Shown: positions 53,046 through 62,466, counted from the first letter of the stretch. The stretch: 64,000 nt of DNA from Salinicoccus halodurans (GCF_900114445.1 NZ_FOTB01000001.1:306937-370936), one strand, 5' to 3'. Notes: generated by a model not told the origin, from the letters alone. Program-made: numbers and translations.

Positions 53046-53990
53046 ATGAACGAAAAGATAATATTCATGGGAACACCTGATTTTTCTGTTCCTGTACTAA
53101 AGGCACTGCACGAGAAGCATCCGGTATCCATGGTCATCAGCCAGCCGGATAAGCCTGTCGGGCGGAAGCGTGTCATGACACCGCCGCCGGTTGCGGCTGC
53201 AGCAGAAGAAATGGGCATACCTTTATTCCAGCCGGACAGAATCAGGGAGGAAGCGGCTGTTGAAAAGATAAAAGAGCTGGATCCGGACCTGATCATCACG
53301 GCAGCCTACGGGCAGATACTGCCGAAAGCATTGCTTGAAATCCCCCGTCTGGGTGCTGTCAATGTTCATGCATCCCTCCTGCCGCGGCACAGGGGCGGAG
53401 CGCCCATCCACCGTGCCATACTGGAAGGGGACAGTGAGACGGGAATCTCCATCATGTACATGGCCGAAGGCCTGGACTCCGGGGATGTCATCAGCCGGAG
53501 TGCAACCGGAATCATGGACGATGACAACACAGGAACACTGCATGACCGGCTGAGTGCAATCGGTTCAGAGCTGCTGCTTGAAACGCTCCCATCCATATTG
53601 GACGGCACAAATACACGTACACCGCAGGACGCAGAAAGAGTGACGGTCAGTCCGAATATTTCCAAAGAGGATGAATTGCTGGACTGGACGAGGGATGCAC
53701 GGGATGTGTTCAACCATATCCGCGGATTATCCCCGTGGCCGGGCGCTTATACATCATTCGACGGCAAGCGTCTGAAAATATACGGTGCAAAGCTGCCGGA
53801 GGGGAAATCGGATGCAGAACCGGGTGTCATTACAGATGTGACAGAGTCAGGGTTCACAGTGGCCTGCGGGGACGGAAATACAGTCGAAGTGACTGAAGTC
53901 CAGCTCTCCGGGAAAAAGAAGACCGATGCACAGAATTTTGCAGCGGGCAGACAGGGCCTGACCGGTACCGTCATGGGGCAGGTGGATTAG
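53046..53990 (+). CDS. fmt: Methionyl-tRNA formyltransferase
   Basis: Fmt formylates initiator Met-tRNA. The 314-residue length is typical. The N-terminal IIFMGTPDFSVPVL and the catalytic-site motif VNVHASLLPRHRGGAPIHRA (Asn-His-Asp chemistry with the later GLDSGDVI block) are clear. AGGAGG precedes ATG 53046. rsmB begins at the very next base after its stop. Confidence 0.97.
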   Translation: MNEKIIFMGTPDFSVPVLKALHEKHPVSMVISQPDKPVGRKRVMTPPPVAAAAEEMGIPLFQPDRIREEAAVEKIKELDPDLIITAAYGQILPKALLEIPRLGAVNVHASLLPRHRGGAPIHRAILEGDSETGISIMYMAEGLDSGDVISRSATGIMDDDNTGTLHDRLSAIGSELLLETLPSILDGTNTRTPQDAERVTVSPNISKEDELLDWTRDARDVFNHIRGLSPWPGAYTSFDGKRLKIYGAKLPEGKSDAEPGVITDVTESGFTVACGDGNTVEVTEVQLSGKKKTDAQNFAAGRQGLTGTVMGQVD

Positions 53991-55292
53991 ATGAATGTAA
54001 GAGAACTCGCACTTGAAGCATATACAAGGATTACAGAAGAGGGCGGCTACAGCAATATCGTCCTGAACGACATCATTAAAAATAACGAGATGGAAAGTGC
54101 GGACAGGGGATTATTAACCGAGATCGTTTATGGTACAATTTCAAAGCGCCTCACGATCGACTTTTATATAAAACCATACATCAAAAAGAAAATCAGACGC
54201 TGGCAGAAAAGCCTGTTATACCTCTCCGTATATCAGATTGTCTGGCTTGAGCGTGTGCCGAATTACGCTGTGATCAATGAAGCGGTGGACATCGCCAAAG
54301 ACATTGGAGGACCTGGACATGCGAATGTGATCAACGGCATACTCAGGAACTTCGAACGAAATCCGCTCCGTGACATCGGCGGAGTCAAAAAGGACCTTTC
54401 GAGACTATCTATAGAAACAAGCATCCCCCTCTGGATATTGAGACAGTGGAAAACGCATCACGGTATGGAGGGGGCTGAAAAAATCGCCCGTGCCCTGAAT
54501 ACGCACCCGGTGATGTATATCCGTACAAACACCTCAGTCATTTCCAGACAGGAACTTCTTGAAAAATTACAGATGGACGGGCATGATGTAGAGAAAAGTG
54601 CTCTGCATCCGGATGCGGTAAAGGTGCACGGCGGGGATATTCTGCGCTCCGCATTGTATAAAGAAGGGTACTTCAGCATACAGGACGTAAGCTCTATGCT
54701 TGTGAATACAGCGCTTGAACCGGAGCGTGACGATGTGATACTCGATGCCTGCAGTGCCCCGGGCGGCAAAGGGCTTCATGCGCTTGAAAAGATGACGGTC
54801 CGGCATGTGGATCTGTCGGACATCCATGAGCATAAGATCCCTTTGATAAAATCGCAGGCGAAACGACTTGGTCTGGAGAACTTCAATGCATTCCAGGGGG
54901 ATGCGGCAGCTCACGACTATTCCAGGATGTATGACCGCATCATCGTTGATGCGCCGTGCTCAGGCCTTGGTGTAATCAGAAGAAAACCGGAAATCAGATA
55001 CGAACGCACAGAACAGGATATCGGGCCGCTGGTTGAACTGCAGCTGGATATACTGAATCACGTTAAAAATTATTTAAAGCCTGGCGGGATACTCGTTTAT
55101 TCCACATGTACCATCCATCAGATGGAAAATGAGAATGTGGCCTACACTTTCAAAAAGCAGAATGACGATATGGAATTTGATCCATTCAGCATTGATGCCC
55201 TTGATTTTGAAGGTCCGTTCAAGCAGATTCTGCCCCACGAAGCGGGTACTGACGGATTCTTTATTGCCAGGTTCAGGAAGAAGGAAAAGTAA
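53991..55292 (+). CDS. rsmB: 16S rRNA (cytosine-967-C5)-methyltransferase RsmB
   Basis: RsmB (Sun) methylates C967 of 16S rRNA. The 433-residue chain has an N-terminal NusB-like RNA-binding domain (about 1-135) and a SAM methyltransferase domain with [16 protein letters not shown], the [18 protein letters not shown] motif and the catalytic Cys motif [12 protein letters not shown]. It abuts fmt and overlaps rlmN by one base. Confidence 0.96.
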   Translation: MNVRELALEAYTRITEEGGYSNIVLNDIIKNNEMESADRGLLTEIVYGTISKRLTIDFYIKPYIKKKIRRWQKSLLYLSVYQIVWLERVPNYAVINEAVDIAKDIGGPGHANVINGILRNFERNPLRDIGGVKKDLSRLSIETSIPLWILRQWKTHHGMEGAEKIARALNTHPVMYIRTNTSVISRQELLEKLQMDGHDVEKSALHPDAVKVHGGDILRSALYKEGYFSIQDVSSMLVNTALEPERDDVILDACSAPGGKGLHALEKMTVRHVDLSDIHEHKIPLIKSQAKRLGLENFNAFQGDAAAHDYSRMYDRIIVDAPCSGLGVIRRKPEIRYERTEQDIGPLVELQLDILNHVKNYLKPGGILVYSTCTIHQMENENVAYTFKKQNDDMEFDPFSIDALDFEGPFKQILPHEAGTDGFFIARFRKKEK

Positions 55293-56398
55293 TGATGATA
55301 GAAAGACCGCCTAAGAAGGAAATAAAAAACTACAAATTGCCGGAGTTTGACCAGCCGTCAATATATTCACTGTCAAAGGATGAACTGAAGGACCTGGCAG
55401 TGCAATGGGGAGAAGCGGAATACAGGGGAGAACAGATCTTTGAATGGCTTTACGTCCATCGTGCAAATCATTTCGATGAGATGCTGAACCTTCCCAAATC
55501 ATTCCGCACGCAACTTGCGCAATCCTATAACATGGACAGCCTGGAGACAGTCGTGCGGCAGGAAAGTAAGGACGGCACGATGAAATTCCTGTTCCGCCTG
55601 AGAGACGGATACACAATTGAAACGGTCCTGATGCGGCATGACTACGGCAATTCGGTCTGTGTTACAACACAGGTCGGCTGCCGTATCGGCTGCAGTTTCT
55701 GCGCATCGACCCTGGGTGGATTGAAGCGTAACCTGGAAGCAGGTGAGATTGTCTCACAGGTCGTCCAGATCCAAAAAGCACTGGACGAGACAGGCGAACG
55801 TGTCAGCAGCATTGTCATCATGGGCATCGGTGAGCCGTTTGAAAACTACAACCAGATGATGAAATTCCTGCGTGTCGTCAATCATGATGATGGATTGAAC
55901 ATTGGTGCGAGGCATATCACTGTATCCACGAGTGGCATTGTGCCGAGGATATATGATTTTGCCGAGGAAGATATCCAGATAAATTTTGCTGTGAGCCTCC
56001 ATGCTGCGGACAATGATATCCGCAGTAAATTGATGCCGATCAACAGGGCATATGATATCGGAAAACTGATGGATTCACTTAAATACTATCAGCAGGTGAC
56101 AAACCGGAGGATCACTTTCGAATACGGCTTGTTCGGCGGTGTGAACGACCAGCCTGAACATGCACGGGAATTGAGTGAACTGATCAAGGACCTCAAATGT
56201 CACGTCAACCTGATTCCTGTCAACCATGTACCGGAGCGCAATTATGTAAGGACGAGCCGTGATGACATTTTTGATTTTCTCGAAACATTGAATGAATGCG
56301 GTGTGAATGCGACCGTAAGACGCGAACAGGGTACTGATATTGACGCGGCATGCGGACAACTTAGAGCAAAGGAATCAAAAGAAGAGACGGAGGAATGA
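55292..56398 (+). CDS. rlmN: Dual-specificity 23S rRNA/tRNA adenine-C2 methyltransferase RlmN
   Basis: RlmN is a radical-SAM enzyme that methylates C2 of A2503 in 23S rRNA and of A37 in some tRNAs. The 368-residue product has the 4Fe-4S motif [11 protein letters not shown] near residue 127 and a conserved C-terminal Cys in [15 protein letters not shown]. The start at ATG 55292 overlaps the rsmB stop; ATG 55295 is equally possible. It should not be confused with Cfr, which methylates C8; context and motifs favour the housekeeping RlmN. Confidence 0.95.
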   Translation: MMIERPPKKEIKNYKLPEFDQPSIYSLSKDELKDLAVQWGEAEYRGEQIFEWLYVHRANHFDEMLNLPKSFRTQLAQSYNMDSLETVVRQESKDGTMKFLFRLRDGYTIETVLMRHDYGNSVCVTTQVGCRIGCSFCASTLGGLKRNLEAGEIVSQVVQIQKALDETGERVSSIVIMGIGEPFENYNQMMKFLRVVNHDDGLNIGARHITVSTSGIVPRIYDFAEEDIQINFAVSLHAADNDIRSKLMPINRAYDIGKLMDSLKYYQQVTNRRITFEYGLFGGVNDQPEHARELSELIKDLKCHVNLIPVNHVPERNYVRTSRDDIFDFLETLNECGVNATVRREQGTDIDAACGQLRAKESKEETEE

Positions 56399-56401
56399 TC
56401 C

Positions 56402-57148
56402 TTGAGAGTTGTTGAAAAGAGTATTTGCGGAAATTTCAGAGAGACAAACGAGGATGCTACCGGCATATTCCATAATGGCACAGGACAGATACTGATCATG
56501 GTTTCTGACGGAATGGGGGGGCACCAGTACGGGGATGTAGCCAGCAGTTTCGTACTGGACAGAATTGGTGAGGCCTGGAAGTCCGAGAATCTGCTGGATG
56601 TGGATACCGGTGAACAGTTCCTGCGCAATCTTGTGATGAAAGTGAACCGCAGCCTGTATGATTACCAGGAGGAGAATCCCCGTTACCGGGGCATGGGGAC
56701 GACACTGGTCCTTGCAGCATTCATAGAGGAGACGATCATCATTTTGAATGTGGGTGACTCAAGGGCCTATGTAATGAATCCGAGATCCATCGAGCAGGTG
56801 ACGAAAGATCATTCTTTCGTCAATATGCTGGTGGATGCGGGGGAAATCACTGCCGATGAGGCTAAAAGGCATCCGAAGAAAAATATCATCACTAAAGCGA
56901 TGGGCACGGACAGGCTGATACAGGCGGATGTGTTCCGCCTGAGGAACAGACAGTACGATTATCTGATTGTGGCATCTGACGGACTGACTGACGAAATGGC
57001 TACAGACGAAATCCATACCCTTACCTATACATCGGAAAAAGCATTGTCTGATAAGGCAGATGATCTCATCGTACGTGCTGAAAAAAATGGTTCCACTGAT
57101 AATATCAGCCTCGTACTGGCAGATCTGAAAGCGAGTGAATCAGAGTGA
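56402..57148 (+). CDS. stp: PP2C-type serine/threonine phosphatase Stp
   Basis: This phosphatase reverses phosphorylation by PknB. The start is TTG 56402 (MRVVEKSICGNFRETNEDA), with GGAGGAA 9-11 bases upstream. The 248-residue PP2C has the metal-binding motifs SDGMGGHQYGDVAS, VGDSRAYV and ASDGLTDEM. It overlaps pknB by four bases (GTGA), so the opposed enzymes are translationally coupled. Confidence 0.95.
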   Translation: MRVVEKSICGNFRETNEDATGIFHNGTGQILIMVSDGMGGHQYGDVASSFVLDRIGEAWKSENLLDVDTGEQFLRNLVMKVNRSLYDYQEENPRYRGMGTTLVLAAFIEETIIILNVGDSRAYVMNPRSIEQVTKDHSFVNMLVDAGEITADEAKRHPKKNIITKAMGTDRLIQADVFRLRNRQYDYLIVASDGLTDEMATDEIHTLTYTSEKALSDKADDLIVRAEKNGSTDNISLVLADLKASESE

Positions 57149-59112
57149 TAGGACGAGTGGTATCGGAACGCTATAAAGTTTTAAAGTATCTGGGCGGCGG
57201 TATGAGTTCCGTCTATTTAGCGCGTGATATCATCCTGGATCGTGAAGTGGTTGTCAAACTCATCAAGGTGGACCATCATAACCGAGATAAATCGAAAGCG
57301 CGGTTTCAGCGGGAAGTAGAGAGCACCATCCAGCTTTCCCACCCAAACATAGTGAGTGTACTGGATGTTGACGAATCAGACGAATATCATCTGCTGGTCA
57401 CAGAAGTGGTGAATGGACCGACTCTGAAAGAGTATATCCGTGATCATCATCCGGTCCCGCTGGATGAAGCTGTACGGATCGCAGTGATGATATTACAGGG
57501 GATCAGGCATGCACATCAAGCCGGGATCATACACAGGGATATCAAACCGCAGAATATTCTGCTGGATGGGCAGCAGCGCGTGAAGATCACTGATTTCGGC
57601 ATTGCCAAAGCGCTCAGTGAAACGCGGATGACGGAAACGAATCAGGTGATGGGTTCAGTGCAGTATATTTCGCCGGAACAGGCAAAAGGCCGTCAGACAG
57701 ATGAACGTACGGATATTTATTCGTTTGGAATCGTCCTGTATGAATTGCTGACAGGCAGCCTGCCATTTGATGGTGAAACGCCGGTATCGGTCGCTTTGAA
57801 ACATATTTCCGAGCCGATGCCGGATGTACTCGCACACCGGGATGTTCCCCAGGGTCTCAAAAACATCATACTGAAATGTACTGAAAAAGATCCGTATAAC
57901 AGATACAGGCATGCTGATGATGTAATAAGGGCAATCGGTGTTTATAAAGATAATGAAACCCCTTATGCTGCACAGGATGTGAAAGATGTTGAAAAGACGA
58001 TGGTCACGCCTGTCGCAGCGCCAAAGTCTCCTGAAGAGCCGGAGGGTGAAGAGGAGACAGCAGAGGAAAAACCATCAGGAAGGAAACGCCGGTTTTTATT
58101 ATGGCTGATCCCCCTGCTTCTGCTGCTGTCTGCAGGCGGAGTGCTGGCATCCACTTTCTGGCCGGAACCAAGTTTTGCAATGCCTGATTTCGAAGGCTCG
58201 ACGATGGATGAGGCAGAGCAGATGCTCGAAGAAAACGGATTGGTCAAAGGCGAAGTTATCGAAGAGTACGATGACTCAGTCGAAACTGAACATATCATCG
58301 GAACTTCTCCTGATACGGGTACTGAAGTGGAGGCGGGTTCAGCAGTGGATTTTGTTGTCAGCCTCGGCAAAGAACCGTATAAGATGGAGGATTTCACGGG
58401 TGGGAACTATGATGATGTCAGCAATACAATCAATTCATTGGGTTTCCAGGCAGTGAATATAGAAGAACAATATGATGACAGCGATCCCGGGACGATCCTT
58501 TCGCAATCCATAGAACCGGAAGCCGAAGTGCATCCCGCCGAGGAGACTTTGACGCTTACAGTGTCACAGGGACTCGAACCGATTGAGGTCGTTGACTATA
58601 CCGGTGAATCCTATGAAACTGCCCATGAACAATTGACGGCTCAGGGCTTCAACGTCGAAACTTCCAATGAACTGCACCACAGCGATGTGCCGGAAGGCAA
58701 TATCATCAGTCAGAGCCCGAACTATGGAGATTTCCTGCCCGGGTCGACAATCCAGATGGTCGTATCCCTCGGCGAGGAACCGGGTGAGAAACAATATGTC
58801 CAGAATATTACAATCCCCTATCTGAAGGAAGGGGCCTCATCCGAAGAAGCAACTGCAGAGGAGAAGACTGGTGAAGAGGAGGAATCGGAAGAAGAATCCA
58901 CTGAAGAGAAAGATTCTGAACCCGAACCTCAAAGTGTTGAAATTTTCATCGAAGACAAGGATAATGACATCAGTACAGTTGCCGACTCTTTTGAAATGAC
59001 TGAAGAAAGAGAGTATGCAATCGACCTCACAATCGAGGAAGGCGAAACAGCTTCCTATAAAGTTGTAATCGACGGAAAGACAGAAATGGAAGATGAGATC
59101 TCATATGAGTAA
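57145..59112 (+). CDS. pknB: PASTA-domain serine/threonine protein kinase PknB/Stk1
   Basis: This membrane kinase senses muropeptides or lipid II and phosphorylates cell-wall and division proteins. The 655-residue product starts at GTG 57145. The kinase domain (about 10-270) has glycine loop GGGMSSVY, Lys38, catalytic HRDIKPQN (Asp132) and DFG at 150-152. A single membrane helix follows at about 317-338, then three PASTA domains (about 345-550) and an acidic, low-complexity region before a C-terminal extracellular domain. All of this is as in staphylococcal Stk1. Confidence 0.96.
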   Translation: MIGRVVSERYKVLKYLGGGMSSVYLARDIILDREVVVKLIKVDHHNRDKSKARFQREVESTIQLSHPNIVSVLDVDESDEYHLLVTEVVNGPTLKEYIRDHHPVPLDEAVRIAVMILQGIRHAHQAGIIHRDIKPQNILLDGQQRVKITDFGIAKALSETRMTETNQVMGSVQYISPEQAKGRQTDERTDIYSFGIVLYELLTGSLPFDGETPVSVALKHISEPMPDVLAHRDVPQGLKNIILKCTEKDPYNRYRHADDVIRAIGVYKDNETPYAAQDVKDVEKTMVTPVAAPKSPEEPEGEEETAEEKPSGRKRRFLLWLIPLLLLLSAGGVLASTFWPEPSFAMPDFEGSTMDEAEQMLEENGLVKGEVIEEYDDSVETEHIIGTSPDTGTEVEAGSAVDFVVSLGKEPYKMEDFTGGNYDDVSNTINSLGFQAVNIEEQYDDSDPGTILSQSIEPEAEVHPAEETLTLTVSQGLEPIEVVDYTGESYETAHEQLTAQGFNVETSNELHHSDVPEGNIISQSPNYGDFLPGSTIQMVVSLGEEPGEKQYVQNITIPYLKEGASSEEATAEEKTGEEEESEEESTEEKDSEPEPQSVEIFIEDKDNDISTVADSFEMTEEREYAIDLTIEEGETASYKVVIDGKTEMEDEISYE

Positions 59113-59115
59113 TTG

Positions 59116-59130
59116 TTGGCATTCGGCCAA
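59116..59130 (+). promoter_or_regulatory. Palindrome TTGGC-N5-GCCAA over the -35 box
   Basis: A perfect 5-bp inverted repeat with a 5-base centre coincides with the -35 hexamer. It has no T-run after it, so it is not a terminator for pknB. It is a candidate operator for an unidentified repressor. No regulator gene lies next to it. Confidence 0.5.
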
Positions 59131-59145
59131 TTGATTATATATAAT
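59116..59145 (+). promoter_or_regulatory. Strong candidate promoter of the P450 gene
   Basis: TTGGCA (59116-59121), an 18-base spacer and a perfect TATAAT (59140-59145) lie in the short gap after pknB, 31 bases ahead of the P450 start. The P450 gene is therefore probably a separate transcription unit. Confidence 0.75.
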
Positions 59146-59175
59146 GGTAAGGAAACTGAAATTGGAGGAGAACTA

Positions 59176-60447
59176 ATGGGCACTATTAAAAAAGACAAAG
59201 GTCTTGATAACACTCTAAAAGTAATGAAGCAGGGCTATCTCTACACTGCTAACCAAAGACAACGCCTCGGTGCTGACAACATTTTCGAAACGCGGGCACT
59301 TGGTGGAAAACGCGTTGTAGTAATCAACGGTAAAGAAGCTGCTGAACTATTCTACGACAATGATAAAACAGAACGTTCCGGAACATTGCCGAAACGTCTC
59401 GTAAACACATTGTTCGGTAAAGGTGCAATCCACACGACTACCGGTAAAAAACACATCGACAGAAAAGCACTGTTCATGTCCCTTATGACAGAAAATAATC
59501 TCCAGCATCTCAGAGAATTGACACGCAATCATTGGTATATGAATACCCACAAGATGGAACAGATGGATCAGATCAATATCTACAGGGAATCCATCGTTCA
59601 ACTGACTAAAATCGGAACCAAATGGGCAGGCGTACAGGCACCTGAAGAGAAGATTGAAGACATCGCAACAGATATGGATATCATGATCGATTCTTTCAAA
59701 GGTCTCGGCAGCGCTTTTAAAGGCTATAAAGAATCCGTTAATGCCCGTAAACGTGTCGAAGACTGGCTTGAAGAGCAGATCATCGAAACACGCAAAGGTA
59801 AAATCTTCCCGCCTGAAGGCACTGCACTTTACGAATTTGCACATTGGGAAGACTATCAGGGAAATCCTATGGACTCAAGACTGTGTGCTATCGATCTGAT
59901 GAACACGTTCCGTCCGCTGATTGCAATCAACCGTTTCGTTTCATTCGGTCTGCTTGCAATGCATGAACATCCAATTTCAAAAGAAAAGATCAAAACAGAT
60001 GACGATTATGCATACATGTTCTCTCAGGAAGTGAGAAGATTTTATCCATTCGTTCCATTCCTTCCAGGAAAAGCGAAAACCGATATCGAATTCAAAGGTC
60101 ATAAGATTGAAAAAGATACTATGATGGTAATCGATATTTATGGAACAATGCATGATGAGAAAGTCTTTGAAAACCCGGATGAATTTTATCCTGAACGCTT
60201 TAAAGAATGGGATGGCAGTCCATTCGACCTGATTCCGCAGGGCGGAGGGGACTACTACACCAACCACCGTTGTGCAGGTGAGTGGATGACGATCATCATC
60301 ATGGAAGAGACAATGAAATACTTTGCTGAACGCATCACTTACGATGTGCCTGAACAGGACCTGACAGTGGACCTGAACAGTATTCCAGGCTACGTAAACA
60401 GCGGGTTCATCATTGAAAATGTACAGGAAAACATCGATCGTAAATAA
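59176..60447 (+). CDS. oleT: CYP152-family fatty acid peroxygenase/decarboxylase, OleT-like P450
   Basis: The 423-residue P450 starts at ATG 59176 (MGTIKKDKGLDNTLK) behind GGAGGAG; an in-frame upstream start near 59113 is ignored because it lies before the promoter. From memory it aligns almost end to end with Jeotgalicoccus OleT (422 residues) with a one-residue offset. The heme ligand is Cys366 in HRCAGEW. Phe80 and His86 are in LFGKGAIHT, and Arg246-Pro247 in NTFRPLIAINR; they match OleT Phe79, His85, Arg245 and Pro246. CYP152 enzymes use H2O2 directly, and no redox partner is encoded nearby. His at 85 favours decarboxylation of fatty acids to terminal alkenes; the BSbeta hydroxylase has Gln there. 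Product outcome is inferred. Confidence 0.93.
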   Translation: MGTIKKDKGLDNTLKVMKQGYLYTANQRQRLGADNIFETRALGGKRVVVINGKEAAELFYDNDKTERSGTLPKRLVNTLFGKGAIHTTTGKKHIDRKALFMSLMTENNLQHLRELTRNHWYMNTHKMEQMDQINIYRESIVQLTKIGTKWAGVQAPEEKIEDIATDMDIMIDSFKGLGSAFKGYKESVNARKRVEDWLEEQIIETRKGKIFPPEGTALYEFAHWEDYQGNPMDSRLCAIDLMNTFRPLIAINRFVSFGLLAMHEHPISKEKIKTDDDYAYMFSQEVRRFYPFVPFLPGKAKTDIEFKGHKIEKDTMMVIDIYGTMHDEKVFENPDEFYPERFKEWDGSPFDLIPQGGGDYYTNHRCAGEWMTIIIMEETMKYFAERITYDVPEQDLTVDLNSIPGYVNSGFIIENVQENIDRK

Positions 60448-60460
60448 ATTTGCACTCACA

Positions 60461-60493
60461 GTCCGCGACATCACCAGATGCCGCGGGCTTTTT
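60461..60493 (+). terminator. Terminator of the P450 gene
   Basis: GTCCGCG pairs with CGCGGGC, and CATC with GATG above one A-C mismatch, with an ACCA loop and T5. It lies 13 bases after the stop codon. Confidence 0.85.
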
Positions 60494-60502
60494 GATGCAA
60501 AA

Positions 60503-60530
60503 GAACCGGATTCGATATCGAATCCGGTTC
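60503..60530 (-). terminator. Terminator of the rhodanese gene: perfect 28-bp palindrome
   Basis: The two 14-base arms starting GAACCGGATTCGAT are exact reverse complements with no spacer. Read on the minus strand it is followed by TTTT and lies 15 bases after the rhodanese stop. Confidence 0.85.
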
Positions 60531-60545
60531 CTGAACCAGCACATT

Positions 60546-60851
60546 TTAAATATGGTTGACCGGCCCTTCGTAGGCTGACATGCCGCCGAGGACATTGACT
60601 GCCTCATAACCACTGTCCAGCAGATAGTTCTGAACGTTTTCACTGCGTTTGCCCGACCTGCAGATGACATAATATGTCTTGTCTTTATCCAGGCTTGAAA
60701 TTGTACTTTCGAAGTTTGACATTGGATAATGGACGGCACCCGGTATGAAGCCTGTTTCTTCGAGCTCGGGCGTTTCCCTGACATCTATAAGGACGTTTCC
60801 ATCTTCTCTGACTGCATCGTTCACTTTGCTTACATCAATTGTTTCTGCCAT
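60546..60851 (-). CDS. Single-domain rhodanese-like protein
   Basis: This 101-residue rhodanese-fold protein has the active-site loop CRSGKR with Cys64 as nucleophile, and LIDVRETPELEETGFIPGA before it. Such proteins accept sulfane sulfur from thiosulfate, persulfides or cysteine desulfurases. ATG 60851 has AGGAGGCG upstream. It is convergent with the P450 gene and divergent from rsgA. A role alongside bacillithiol persulfides is possible but is only inference. Confidence 0.9.
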   Translation of the reverse strand: MAETIDVSKVNDAVREDGNVLIDVRETPELEETGFIPGAVHYPMSNFESTISSLDKDKTYYVICRSGKRSENVQNYLLDSGYEAVNVLGGMSAYEGPVNHI

Positions 60852-60947
60852 TTATATACGCCTCCTATTATAATACTACATCTCATATTTTATCATAAAG
60901 AATTAAACTGTTATAATAAAGTAAATCTTTTTAAGCAGGGGTGAGGT

Positions 60948-61814
60948 ATGTTAAAAGGGAGAATTATTAAAGCATTGAGCGGTTTTTATTATGTTGAGCA
61001 TGAGGGCAGTATGTATGAGACCCGTGCGAGAGGGAAATTCAGGAAGACGCTTGAGACGCCGCTTGTCGGAGATATCGTTTCTTTTCAGATTGAAAACGAA
61101 AGCGGTGGATACATCAACGAAATCCATGAACGGAAGAATGCGCTGATCCGTCCGCCGGTTGCAAACATCGACCAGCTACTCGTGACGATGAGCATGAAAT
61201 CTCCGAATTTCAGCTATTATCTGCTGGATCGCTTTCTGGCCTATGCAGAAGCGCATGATATGGAGCCTGTAATTGTCATTACGAAAATGGATCTGGGTGA
61301 TGATACGCATGCCTTCGAAGAAATCAGAAACGTATATGAAGGGGTCTATCCAACTCATTTTACCGACCGTGACCATATAAATGAAGACCTTAAAGGAATT
61401 TTCAAAGACAGGCTGAATGTGCTGGCCGGCCAGTCCGGCGTAGGGAAATCGACACTGCTTAATACGCTTGTCCCCGAGCTTGAATTGAATACGGCTGAAA
61501 TTTCCAATGCGCTCAACCGCGGGAAACACACAACGCGGCATGTGGAACTTGTCGAAGTCGGCGGCGGATTGATTGCGGATACGCCGGGTTTCAGCACAAT
61601 CGAATTCACTGATATCGATAAATACAACATCAAATACTGCTTCCCTGATTTCAACCTGTACAGTGAGGGATGTAAATTCAGGGAGTGCTCCCATATCAAT
61701 GAACCGAAGTGCGGTGTGAAGGCGGCAGTGGATGAGGGGAAACTTGCTCAAAGCCGGTATAACAGCTATCTGAGCATCCATCAGGAAATCAATAACAGAA
61801 AAGAGAGGTACTGA
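60948..61814 (+). CDS. rsgA: Small ribosomal subunit GTPase RsgA
   Basis: RsgA (YloQ) is a circularly permuted GTPase in late 30S assembly. The 288-residue chain has an N-terminal OB fold, then GTPase motifs in permuted order (VITKMD, then GQSGVGKSTLLN, then DTPGFS), and a C-terminal zinc site CKFRECSHINEPKCGV. ATG 60948 follows GGGGTGAGG. It leads rsgA-rpe-thiN, with 2- and 5-base gaps. Confidence 0.96.
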   Translation: MLKGRIIKALSGFYYVEHEGSMYETRARGKFRKTLETPLVGDIVSFQIENESGGYINEIHERKNALIRPPVANIDQLLVTMSMKSPNFSYYLLDRFLAYAEAHDMEPVIVITKMDLGDDTHAFEEIRNVYEGVYPTHFTDRDHINEDLKGIFKDRLNVLAGQSGVGKSTLLNTLVPELELNTAEISNALNRGKHTTRHVELVEVGGGLIADTPGFSTIEFTDIDKYNIKYCFPDFNLYSEGCKFRECSHINEPKCGVKAAVDEGKLAQSRYNSYLSIHQEINNRKERY

Positions 61815-61816
61815 TC

Positions 61817-62461
61817 ATGAATAAAGTATTGCCATCGCTCCTTGCAGGCGATTTTATGCGTCTGGGTGATGATATTGAAAAAATGGAAGCGGCGGGTGCC
61901 GATATCTTCCACCTGGATATCATGGACGGACAATTTGTCCCGAACATCTCATACGGTCTGCCGGTGGTCAAGGCGATTGCGGAAAAATCTACAATTCCGC
62001 TGGATGTGCATCTGATGACCAATCAGCCGGAACAGTTCATCCCGGAATTCGCTGAAATGGGTGTGGCCATGGTCTCCTTCCATATCGAGGCGACAGCCCA
62101 TCCGCACCGTATAATGCAGCTGATTCATAATCACGGAATGAAGGCGGGGATTGCACTCAATCCGCATACGCCTGTAAACATGGTCAAACATCTGCTGCCT
62201 GAAATCGATTTTGTGCTGATCATGACTGTGAACCCCGGATTCGGCGGACAGGAATTCATCAGTTCCTGTGTGGATAAAATAGAGGAACTGGCCGTGATGA
62301 AAGAAGACTCAGGATATGATTTCGCAATTGAAGTGGATGGCGGCATCAACAATGAGACGGCGGAAATATGTACAAAAGCGGGGGCAGGTCTGCTCGTCAG
62401 CGGCTCCCATCTGTTCAAATCCGGAGATTGGAAGCGTGCTGTAGACACGCTGAAAGGGTAG
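61817..62461 (+). CDS. rpe: Ribulose-phosphate 3-epimerase
   Basis: Rpe interconverts ribulose 5-phosphate and xylulose 5-phosphate in the pentose phosphate pathway. The 214-residue TIM barrel has PSLLAGDFMRLGDDIE, the metal ligands in FHLDIMDGQFVPNISYG, MTVNPGFGGQ and the catalytic Asp in EVDGGIN. It starts 2 bases after rsgA. Confidence 0.97.
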   Translation: MNKVLPSLLAGDFMRLGDDIEKMEAAGADIFHLDIMDGQFVPNISYGLPVVKAIAEKSTIPLDVHLMTNQPEQFIPEFAEMGVAMVSFHIEATAHPHRIMQLIHNHGMKAGIALNPHTPVNMVKHLLPEIDFVLIMTVNPGFGGQEFISSCVDKIEELAVMKEDSGYDFAIEVDGGINNETAEICTKAGAGLLVSGSHLFKSGDWKRAVDTLKG

Positions 62462-62466
62462 ATCAT

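Noticed and set aside
55685-55720. Reading the radical-SAM methyltransferase as Cfr (antibiotic resistance)
   Set aside because: Its context after rsmB and its overall motifs are those of housekeeping RlmN.
58800-58930. Glu-rich repeat-like stretch in pknB
   Set aside because: It is low-complexity acidic linker sequence without a regular repeat unit.
59113-59175. Upstream extension of the P450 by 21 residues
   Set aside because: The extension would start before the -10 box and has no ribosome site; ATG 59176 gives the family length.
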